Source: CAZUVM01 sp964623885 (GTDB lineage: Bacteria > Verrucomicrobiota > Verrucomicrobiia > Limisphaerales > UBA8199). From it: a DNA stretch of 23,383 nt. Below the pieces are notes generated by a model. The model had not been told where the DNA came from, ran no database searches, and was given only the letters and a program-made list of their open reading frames with translations. Position 1 is the first letter of the stretch. Each line of letters begins with the position of its first letter. The stretch lies in assembly GCA_964623885.1 (NCBI GenBank), contig CAZUVM010000031.1, positions 1-23,383 on the forward strand, read 5' to 3'. The translations under genes and the position numbers were made by a program. Below are positions 1-6,061 of the stretch, in pieces.

Positions 1-198
1 CCGAACCACGTAGCCTGAGCCGCTGGCAGGCACATTCCAATCTCGTGCGATTTGCCGGGCGTATTCCTCATTCAATACCGGGTAGAAAATCGGCTGCTCC
101 GGCAAGCGGGGAGGAAACTCCCGGTACCCACTCGCCGCAATGAGCTCCAATTCCTTTGGGCCGACTGGACGGTAAAGTGTTGTGGTTTCGTTGTTCAT
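1..198 (-). CDS. Conserved hypothetical protein, N-terminal part (annotated in some genomes as 'ADP-ribosylation/crystallin J1'); cut by window edge
   Basis: Only the first 66 residues lie in the window; the gene runs off the left edge. It starts at the ATG whose complement is 196-198 (MNNETTTLYRPVGPKELELI...) and continues with RLPEQPIFYPVLNEEYARQI, ending at ...GSGYVVR. The run 'LYRPVG.KELELI..SG...FPPRLP.QPIFYPVLN.EYA.QIA.DWN' is, from memory, the signature of a small bacterial family of unknown function that carries the misleading name ADP-ribosylation/crystallin J1. No enzymatic residues can be assigned. No clear Shine-Dalgarno precedes the ATG, but a well-formed promoter with two palindromes lies just upstream (204-254), suggesting tight repression. 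Family recognition is fairly secure; function is unknown. Confidence 0.75.
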   Translation of the reverse strand, partial: MNNETTTLYRPVGPKELELIAASGYREFPPRLPEQPIFYPVLNEEYARQIARDWNVPASGSGYVVR

Positions 199-203
199 TG
201 CTA

Positions 204-220
204 CGTGTATCACTTACACG
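204..220. promoter_or_regulatory. Palindromic operator candidate 2 (CGTGTATCACTTACACG)
   Basis: Perfect 6-bp arms CGTGTA/TACACG around a 5-bp centre, lying at about +1 to +16 of the predicted transcript and ending a few bases before the start codon at 198. Its 15-bp core GTGT-N7-ACAC has the same geometry as the site at 232-246; the centres are 27 bp apart. Two like sites flanking the transcription start are typical of dimeric repressors; which family binds cannot be told. Confidence 0.5.
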
Positions 221-225
221 AACCA

Positions 226-254
226 TATTTAGTGTTATATTAACACCATGTCAA
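226..254 (-). promoter_or_regulatory. Sigma70-type promoter for the gene at 1-198
   Basis: On the minus strand a perfect -35 TTGACA (complement of 249-254) is followed by exactly 17 bp and then TAAATA (complement of 226-231), placing transcription start near 220. The only gene that fits is the minus-strand CDS starting at 198. The spacer is filled by one of the two palindromes listed separately. Confidence 0.6.
232..246. promoter_or_regulatory. Palindromic operator candidate 1 (GTGTTATATTAACAC)
   Basis: Perfect 6-bp arms GTGTTA/TAACAC around a 3-bp centre. It occupies most of the 17-bp spacer between the -35 and -10 hexamers, so a bound regulator would block RNA polymerase. It shares the GTGT-N7-ACAC frame with the site at 205-219. 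Confidence 0.5.
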
Positions 255-1069
255 CCGGAAAATGAACTCTTTTCCGCAATCAGAGATGAAGTGCTTACCG
301 CGGAGCAGCTTCGAAACGAATTCCGGGGCTATTTGTGTGATTTGCCAGCGAATCATAGCGGAAAAAGCCAAGAAAACTAGGTCAACGACAAAAAACCCCG
401 TCCAAGAGATTGAACGAACCTGTTCCATAACTTCCCCGGAAAGTATTCTGTCCAGCGCGAAGAACTTAATTGCGAATTGATTATGCCTAAAGCAGAAAGG
501 CGAGACCGTAAACCACTCCGCTTGTCGGGCACGATAAACGGCCTCAGATATCGGTTAGGCGTCCCGAATCCGTACAGCAGGCGCAGGTTTGAGCGACTTG
601 GAGCAGGGCACCTTCAGGCCGTACGCGTGCTTCTTACCTTCGCGGATCGGGATCATTTGGATCAACTGTTTGCAGTCTCCAAGGCCAAATTTATCCGGTG
701 ATTTCCTGAAGTGGGTTCCTGGTCATTTCTGGTTTCGTTGCTCGAGTGTTGGGTCCGGATCAGTACTCCGGACGCCAAGATCGTTACCGGCTTTGCATCA
801 GCAAGTTTCTTAGAGCACCGGGGGCGGATGTCCACCAGGAAGAGGCGGACCTTGCCGGCTGGAGAGTTATCGGTTCTAGCAGCCATATTGTTTTCCCCTC
901 ACGACTGAAATTCTTTTCTGAATTATGAATGGAAGCGGCGTGTGGTCTATCGGGGAATCTCTGATTAAAGCGTCGGGCACATGCCGAGGGAGCCGCTCGC
1001 AGTGTTGTCACCTGACTCAGTAGATGACCTATTCTGCAGCATAAACCGGGACCATGGCATTCAGGCGAT
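255..1069. other. Gene-poor stretch, no credible CDS
   Basis: About 815 bp in which every open frame is short (under 80 codons) with mutually overlapping frames on both strands and no recognisable domain. One protein-like scrap is visible on the plus strand around 255-380 (ENELFSAIRDEVLTAEQL...), open to a TAG at 378-380 but with no credible start; it could be the tail of a decayed gene. No tRNA, inverted terminal repeats or tandem arrays were seen. Confidence 0.5.
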
Positions 1070-3388
1070 ATGTTGTGTCAAGTTTACGCTGAATCACTTA
1101 TCCTGCGGCAGATGATGTTTCGCACGGTTTTAACGTGGGCGCCGGCCGGTCGCAACGCTGCCACGGTGTTACTAAATCGAGCATTCGTGAGCCTGCTGTT
1201 GCTTGTGTTCCTGCCGGCGAACCGGCCGCTGGCTCAAACGGTAACCATCGACACGTCTGCCGCCGGCCGACGTCAGATTATTGACGGGTTCGGAACTTGC
1301 CTGTCAGGCAACGAGGGGACGAATGCCTGGTGGCAGCAGCTTTATTTTGATGACCTCGGCGCCAGTATGCTTCGCGTCGACCTTTCGCCGAACTTCCGAT
1401 CGCCTTACTCCGATAACGCGTACAATTCGCCGACCTGGGGCAACGCCGGCCCGGACGGTAATTACGCGCGCGACTACACCAATGCCCTCGACTACAAACG
1501 GCAATATTCCGGTCGCTCTGCCCCAATTGCCGTCATGGGACCGAACATCGAGACGAATATCGGCTACTTCGTTTTCCCGGCCACGCCGGGAGCGGTGGCA
1601 CGCGCCGGTGCGATGCGACGGTTGCAGCTTGGAGATTTCAAGTTGTTCGGATCCCTCTGGTCGCCCGCGCCCTGGGTAAAGTTAAGCTCCGGCAACACTT
1701 ACGGCGGCTCCAGCTATGGCCTGCCGGCCAACGGCACGCCCTGGCCATTCATTTGGCTTGGTAATTACGCCGGTGGGAAGCTCGACGTCTACGGAACGCC
1801 GCTCAACGATTTCGACGACTCATCGCTGGGTGGCGCCGGCCCCACCAGCGCTTTGACCCAGTTCGCTCGTTGCACGGCTGCTTACGTGCGCGGTTTTCAA
1901 CGCGCTTACCTGGTGCAATTTTATGCCCTGAGCATCCAAAATGAATTGAACTTCGAGGAGTTTTACAACAGTTGCACCTACCCTTTGTCTTCTCAGTATA
2001 TTGCGGCTTTGAAGGCCGTTCGCGCGGAGTTCGACAAATACCCGGATTTGGCGCCGATCAAGTTGATGGGCCCGGAAGATTTGATGGGCGGGGACGCTTA
2101 CGGCATGTGGCAGTACGGAGCGGGCTCAACCGCCATTCACAAGAATCTTCAATACCTGCAGAACATCGCCGCCGATCCCGTCGCCGCGGCCGCGCTGAGT
2201 TTCTTCTGCATACACGGTTACGCGAGCGATGGTGTGACCGCCACCGGGTCGACTCCCACTCAATGGAACTGGTGGCTCAACGGTTGGACCAGCGGCCCGG
2301 CCGCGGGCATTCCCGCCAACGTTGTCGGCACCGCCTCCTACAGCAAGAAGTCCTGGATGACCGAAACCTCCGGTGAAGCTGCCGGTTGGCTGTCGCCCTC
2401 GACTGGTTTTCCAAATCAGGGCGCGTGGAGCATCGCGCTTAAAATTCATCAGGCTTTAGTTGCCGGCGGGCAAAGCGCCTGGGCTTATTGGCAATTCACA
2501 GACGGAAATCCAATCAGCGCTTCCACGCTGACGGACGCTACTCAGCGGGCAAACGCGGCCAAATACGTCGCGGCAAAACATTTTTTCCGTTTCATCCGCC
2601 CCAACGCCGTGCGGGTGAACGCTTCCGTTTCGAATGCGACTAGTCTAAGTGCCAGCGCGTTTCTTTCGGCTTCGAATAGTGCCCTAACCATTGTGCTGGT
2701 GAACAGCGACACCAACGCAGCCACCGTTCAAATCCAGGCGCCACCTGTTCCGGCAGGCTTGACCAGCTTCCAAGCGTTCACTTCAGGTTCGGGGGCGTTG
2801 TGGGTCAGCAATTCCGTGGCAATTGCCGGCGGATCCGCAACCGTCGTCGTCCCGGCTTATGGCATTTGCACGCTTTACGGCCAGTCTGTCGCGACGCCAG
2901 TGCCGCCCGCAATTACCAGTTTGCCTCAGAGCACCAATGTGATCGCAGGTGCCAATGTGCAGTTGTCTTGTGTCGCCACAGGTGATGCAGCTCTGAGCTT
3001 TCAATGGTTCTTCAATAACCTGCCGATCCCTGGCGCCATCGGGACAATGCTGGTTTTGACCAACGTGCAACCTTTCCAGGCAGGTCAATATGCAGTCCAG
3101 GTCACTAACGCAGCCGGCTCGATTACCAGCTTTCCCGCGATTCTGGGTGTCAGCGGGTCGGCAACCTTACCATTGATAACACTACAGTTAATTATAACCC
3201 GTCCCGGATCTGTTTTGCTGCTTTCCTTTCTGTCCAACGCCGGCCGGATTTATTCCTGGCAGATTTCTACGAACCTGAACTCCTGGTTAGTAACCAGAAG
3301 TTTTGTGAGTGCCAGCAGCGTCGAGCAGTGGGCGGTGTTGGATTTGCCTGGGAGCCCGGTGCAGTATTTTCGCGTCAGTAGTCCTTAA
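1070..3388 (+). CDS. Secreted GH30-family glycoside hydrolase with Ig-like and C-terminal modules
   Basis: 772 codons. A signal peptide is visible (AFVSLLLLVFLPA, cleavage probably after ...RPLAQ at ~56). The true start may be M15 or M16 (1112/1115) rather than 1070. The catalytic (beta/alpha)8 part (about 57-510) shows GH30 landmarks: QIIDGFGT at 69-76, GSLWSPAPWVK at 194-204, the probable acid/base E292 in SIQNELN and the probable nucleophile E432 in WMTETSG. A beta-rich region to about 605 (ending YGICTLYG) fits the GH30 side domain. Residues ~612-696 look Ig-like (LSCVATG...FQWFFNN...AGQYAVQVTNAAG). The last ~70 residues carry GRIYSWQISTNLNSW...YFRV, a pattern common at the C-termini of Verrucomicrobial exoproteins. 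Known GH30 activities include beta-glucosidases, xylanases and endo-beta-1,6-galactanases; the substrate here cannot be assigned. The next gene starts 2 bp after the stop, so co-transcription is likely. Confidence 0.85.
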   Translation: MLCQVYAESLILRQMMFRTVLTWAPAGRNAATVLLNRAFVSLLLLVFLPANRPLAQTVTIDTSAAGRRQIIDGFGTCLSGNEGTNAWWQQLYFDDLGASMLRVDLSPNFRSPYSDNAYNSPTWGNAGPDGNYARDYTNALDYKRQYSGRSAPIAVMGPNIETNIGYFVFPATPGAVARAGAMRRLQLGDFKLFGSLWSPAPWVKLSSGNTYGGSSYGLPANGTPWPFIWLGNYAGGKLDVYGTPLNDFDDSSLGGAGPTSALTQFARCTAAYVRGFQRAYLVQFYALSIQNELNFEEFYNSCTYPLSSQYIAALKAVRAEFDKYPDLAPIKLMGPEDLMGGDAYGMWQYGAGSTAIHKNLQYLQNIAADPVAAAALSFFCIHGYASDGVTATGSTPTQWNWWLNGWTSGPAAGIPANVVGTASYSKKSWMTETSGEAAGWLSPSTGFPNQGAWSIALKIHQALVAGGQSAWAYWQFTDGNPISASTLTDATQRANAAKYVAAKHFFRFIRPNAVRVNASVSNATSLSASAFLSASNSALTIVLVNSDTNAATVQIQAPPVPAGLTSFQAFTSGSGALWVSNSVAIAGGSATVVVPAYGICTLYGQSVATPVPPAITSLPQSTNVIAGANVQLSCVATGDAALSFQWFFNNLPIPGAIGTMLVLTNVQPFQAGQYAVQVTNAAGSITSFPAILGVSGSATLPLITLQLIITRPGSVLLLSFLSNAGRIYSWQISTNLNSWLVTRSFVSASSVEQWAVLDLPGSPVQYFRVSSP

Positions 3389-3390
3389 GA

Positions 3391-4304
3391 ATGAAATTCG
3401 GTATTTGTCTCGCGCTGGTGGCCATGTGTGTACCGCAGGTGATCGGATGTGATCTCTGCGCGATTTATTCCGCAACGGAAGCACAGGGCGGAAGCGGCAA
3501 GGGCTTTTTGGAGGCGTGTCTGAGCAATTCACTTATTTCGGCACGCTGCAACAGGACGGCCACAAGATCCCCGGTGAAGGTGAGTATATTGACAGCTCGG
3601 TTTCGCAGTTGTTCGCCGGTTACAACTTCAACAATCGGATCGGCGTGCAGTTGAATTTGCCCGTAATCTATCGGTCCTATGGCTCGGATACGATGCACAG
3701 GACTGAAGCGGGCATTGGCGACCTGTCGCTGTTGGGGAATTTTACCGCCTACAAGAAAATGAGTGCGGATTTCAGTTTTGATTGGTCGCTGCTGGGGGGA
3801 GTGAAGTTTCCGACCGGCGACTCTTCGAAGCTGGGCACTCCGGACTCGGCGCTTCCCGAAGGGATCGGCGGACATGACCTGGCGCTAGGGTCGGGTTCGT
3901 TCGATGGGCTGGTCGGCACCGGGCTTTTTGCACGATGGAAAAGGCTGTTCGGGACGGCGAATGTGCAATACGCCATTCGCAGCGAAGGAGACTTCGAGCA
4001 TCAGTATGCGAATGATCTGATGTGGTTCGGCGGGCCCGGAGCGTATTTGGCGCTGAAAGACGATTACACGCTGTCGCTCGAGGCGGTGGTTTCGGGCGAG
4101 ACCAAAGGCAAGGATACGTTCGCCGGCGTGCCGGACGGGGACTCGGCTGAGACGCTGGTGTATGTGGGGCCACAGCTCAATTTTACCTGGGGCAGCCGCC
4201 TGAGCGCGCTGTTGGCTGCTGACCTACCGGTGCTGCGGGAAAATTCAGGCATCCAGGTGATGCCGAATTACAGGATTCGAGCGGCGCTCAATGTGAGGTT
4301 TTAA
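3391..4304 (+). pseudogene. Outer-membrane-type beta-barrel protein with CDLCAIY motif, frameshifted at 3505-3509
   Basis: The start ATG is 2 bp after the GH30 stop. The first frame gives a signal sequence ending VIG|C (lipobox-like) and then CDLCAIYSATEAQG, a CxxC-bearing N-terminus. It breaks at GGC TTT TTG. The continuing protein, ...GVSEQFTYFGTLQ...GYNFNNRIGVQLNLPVIYRS..., lies in another frame from about 3510 to 4304. One extra T in the T5 run 3505-3509 would give GKGFFGGVSEQFTYFG and a single 304-residue protein. The body has alternating polar/hydrophobic strands (SVSQLFAGYNF, VQLNLPVIY) and ends ...IRAALNVRF with a terminal Phe, as outer-membrane barrels do. It resembles transporter/porin-like proteins of unknown substrate. 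Typed as pseudogene because the frame is broken here; a sequencing error is quite possible. Confidence 0.7.
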
Positions 4305-4370
4305 TTATCACGAAAAACACGAAAAGGCCGAACCGAAGTGAGCAGCGACAGGTGAATTTGATTGGCATTT

Positions 4371-4728
4371 TCAGCCCGCGAGCACCTTGCGCACGACCTC
4401 CAACAGTTCGGCCATGGCAAACGGTTTAGCCAGAAGCGCCGTCGCCCCGAGATGCTTGACCATAGTCAGCATTTCGGCGCCCTTGCCGGTCATGGCTATG
4501 ATGGGCATCGCTGGAAACTGTTTTCGCACTGCTCCAATCATTTCCACGCCTATCGCGGTTTGGCATGTAGAGATCGGTAATAACCAGGTCAAAGCCGCCT
4601 TTAATCAACTCTCGCAACCCTTCATTCCCATCCTGTGCGCCAACGACTTCGTGACCCGCTAAGCCAAGCGCCCGCGCGATTAGGTCGCGAACGTTAGATT
4701 CGTCGTCAATTGCGAGGATTCGTGCCAT
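4371..4728 (-). pseudogene. CheY-like single-domain response regulator, frameshifted near 4550
   Basis: Translation from the ATG complementary to 4726-4728 gives MARILAIDDESNVRDLIARA...FDLVITDLYMP, with acidic pocket D8/D9 and phosphoacceptor D52. GGAG lies 9 bp upstream of this ATG and decides the start over the earlier in-frame ATG at 4824. After DLYMPNRD the frame is lost; the remainder, GVEMIGAVRKQFPAMPIIAM followed by T-G-K and later AKPF, continues in another frame to the stop at 4371. Removing one base around 4550-4554 yields a 118-residue receiver with all conserved positions (D52, the T of AMTG, the K of AKPF). No output domain follows, so it would be a stand-alone receiver. No partner kinase is adjacent. 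Frame disruption may be genuine decay or an indel error. Confidence 0.75.
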
Positions 4729-4766
4729 ACAAAAGTGCTCCAGAAAGACAAAAAGGATTCCCCCCT

Positions 4767-4783
4767 CCGGCTGGTAGCGCCGG
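4767..4783. repeat. GC-rich hairpin in the receiver-gene leader
   Basis: CCGGC (4767-4771) and GCCGG (4779-4783) around a 7-nt loop, read on the minus strand within AGCCGGCGCTACCAGCCGG. It resembles the GC-rich hairpins near 5489 and 17407 and is probably one of the same class of dispersed repeats. Confidence 0.4.
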
Positions 4784-4803
4784 CTTCCATCTAGCGCACC
4801 AGC

Positions 4804-4832
4804 TTTATAGATAGTGTAATTCACTACGTCAA
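4804..4832 (-). promoter_or_regulatory. Sigma70-type promoter for the receiver gene, with an inverted repeat in its spacer
   Basis: Minus strand: TTGACG (complement of 4827-4832), 17 bp, TATAAA (complement of 4804-4809), about 75 bp upstream of the start at 4728. The spacer holds the inverted repeat TAGTG-TAATT-CACTA (4812-4826). A second repeat, TCAATAA-CCTC-TTATTGA (4829-4846), overlaps the -35. Both are candidate regulator sites between this gene and the divergent UspA gene at 4935. Confidence 0.55.
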
Positions 4833-4934
4833 TAACCTCTTATTGATATCCAGGTTTTAACGCAAAATTTATGGGTTCCAGCACCCTTTTAACTACCCGG
4901 ATCCCCTCTCATCGCGCCACATTTTCGCTATGCA

Positions 4935-5474
4935 ATGAGCGCGCTGTTACAAAGCACAGTGGCTGCGGACCAGGACGAGAGAAGTCGTGCTGGGGAGGAT
5001 ATCTGTTATCCATCCCCTAACTCGTTCCGCCGTCCCCTGCGAGGAGCCTCGCGTGGGTTTCTGCAAAATATTCTCGTGCCTACTGATTTCTCACCCGCTT
5101 CGGAAAAAACCATCAGTTTCGCTGCTGAATTTGCTGCGCACTGCGGCGCCCGGCTGACGGTGCTGCACGTGGTGGACATCAATTCCCCTCAAGCTTCCGC
5201 GCACGCCGGCAACGCGGAATCGCTCATGGACCGCCTTTGGAAAGAGGGCGTGGCGCGCATGGCCAGCCTGGCGGATGAACTGTCCCGGCAAAAGATTCTG
5301 GCGGAGACCATCCTCGTCGAAGGGTTGCCCTGGGAACAGATCAGCAATTACAGCAAAGGTTTCGACCTTACGGTTTTGACCCGAACACCGGTGCGGCGTA
5401 GGTGGGGGTTCTTCTCGCGGCATACGGCACGGAGGTGCATTGAGAGTTTGGCCTGCCCGGTCTTGGAAGTATGA
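4935..5474 (+). CDS. Universal stress protein (UspA family), single domain
   Basis: 179 residues. A hydrophilic N-terminal extension of about 42 residues precedes a canonical Usp start, NILVPTDFSPASEKTISFAA (about 45-64), then LTVLHVV, a long helix, ILAETILVEGLPWEQI and FDLTVLTRTP, finishing ...CIESLACPVLEV. Usp proteins are cytoplasmic alpha/beta proteins, often binding ATP or AMP, made under stress or growth arrest. The usual ATP-loop G-x2-G-x9-G(S/T) is replaced by TRTPVRRRWGFFSRHTARR, so ATP binding is doubtful. No good Shine-Dalgarno precedes the ATG, and the long N-terminal tail suggests the true start may be an internal non-ATG codon. It is divergent from the receiver gene with 206 bp between the two starts. 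Confidence 0.8.
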   Translation: MSALLQSTVAADQDERSRAGEDICYPSPNSFRRPLRGASRGFLQNILVPTDFSPASEKTISFAAEFAAHCGARLTVLHVVDINSPQASAHAGNAESLMDRLWKEGVARMASLADELSRQKILAETILVEGLPWEQISNYSKGFDLTVLTRTPVRRRWGFFSRHTARRCIESLACPVLEV

Positions 5475-5488
5475 GGCAGTAAATAACT

Positions 5489-5507
5489 CGCCGGCAGGAT
5501 GCCGGCG
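5489..5507. repeat. Dispersed GC-rich hairpin (CGCCGGCA-gga-TGCCGGCG)
   Basis: Perfect 8-bp arms 5489-5496 and 5500-5507 with a 3-nt loop, followed by CTCCCAG, 15 bp after the uspA-type gene stop. Nearly the same arms recur at 17407-17428. There is no immediate T-tract, but AT-rich sequence follows from about 5520, so it could also help terminate transcription. Confidence 0.6.
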
Positions 5508-5665
5508 CTCCCAGGCTGATTTTTATATAATTTTAATACATTCCGATCAGTTTTTGATCTGATTTTGACTACGCGCCGCCGTTTCGGCTATGGCATGCTT
5601 TTAGCCGCGAGAACGGATGCTGGCGTTTTGTCTCCTAGCGATCGCCGCCAGGCGAGCCCGCCTCT

Positions 5666-5738
5666 GAAGTGCGGAATGCGGAGTTCGGAGTGCGGAGTGG
5701 AAAAAGCGCGCTCTTGAGTGCGGAGTTTGGAGTGCGGA
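5666..5738. repeat. Direct repeats of a GTGCGGAGT-type unit
   Basis: GAAGTGCGGAATGCGGAGTT continuing to 5698, and GAGTGCGGAGTTTGGAGTGC continuing to 5738, are two copies of the same short unit with internal GTGCGGA repetition. A third degenerate copy is at 5810-5833 and an inverted one at 5861-5893. The unit looks like dispersed intergenic repeat DNA. Confidence 0.65.
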
Positions 5739-5807
5739 TTAAGCCAGTTCCGTCGTTCGCAGCCTAAGTCCGGCTTCCTTCCTGAGGCCGGACGCGGGGG
5801 AACCGCT

Positions 5808-5893
5808 TTCGAGTGCGGTGTTCGGGGTGCGGATGGGTTATGTGGAATTGGTATGGTATTCCGCAACTCCGCGCTTCGAACACCGCACTCGAA
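5808..5893. repeat. 17-bp perfect inverted repeat with 52-bp loop
   Basis: TTCGAGTGCGGTGTTCG at 5808-5824 is exactly complementary to CGAACACCGCACTCGAA at 5877-5893, and weaker pairing continues inwards (GGTGCGGA against TCCGCGC). The arms are the same unit as the direct repeats at 5666-5738. It could fold as a long hairpin in RNA or be a pair of oppositely inserted repeat copies. Confidence 0.7.
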
Positions 5894-6061
5894 TGGGGCG
5901 CACGGCGTGAGTAATGAACACGCCAAGGCCACTTTCAAGGCCGAGCCCGTCAGCTAACCTCGCCGGCGTTTGGAAGGGCGACCGTATCGGCCGGTGATTT
6001 CTTCATCGGCCTGAGTCACCCCAGTTGAGCACTGATATTTGGCGCTGGTTGGCGTGATATT

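Larger units (their letters stand above)
5475..6061. other. Repeat-rich intergenic region, no CDS
   Basis: About 590 bp between the Usp gene and the permease. It contains a hairpin (5489-5507), an AT-rich patch (5520-5560), several degenerate copies of a GAGTGCGGAGTTYGGAGTGCGGA-like unit (5666-5738, 5810-5833) and an inverted copy (5861-5893). A leader of about 110 bp with a possible GGTGA/TCACC stem (5993-5997 with 6016-6020) follows. Frames that stay open across the repeats are low-complexity and not credible genes. Confidence 0.6.

Noticed and set aside
262..480. Small + strand gene divergent from the left-edge gene
   Set aside because: It starts close to the operators, but its 72-residue translation has no domain, no strong ribosome site and overlaps other equally weak frames.
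3500..3520. Programmed ribosomal frameshifting or transcriptional slippage at the T5 runs (3505-3509 and 15620-15624)
   Set aside because: Adding one T does restore both frames, but the codon context is not a canonical X-XXY-YYZ slippery site, a T5 run is short for polymerase slippage, and the subtilase has a second break that is not at a homopolymer. Indel error or decay is simpler.
5666..5893. CRISPR array
   Set aside because: Repeat units are degenerate, unevenly spaced, partly inverted, lack regular unique spacers, and no cas gene is nearby.
5588..5938. Open frame on the minus strand across the repeat region
   Set aside because: Its translation is repeated HSELRIPH/TPHSK-type peptides produced by the DNA repeats, so it is not a gene.
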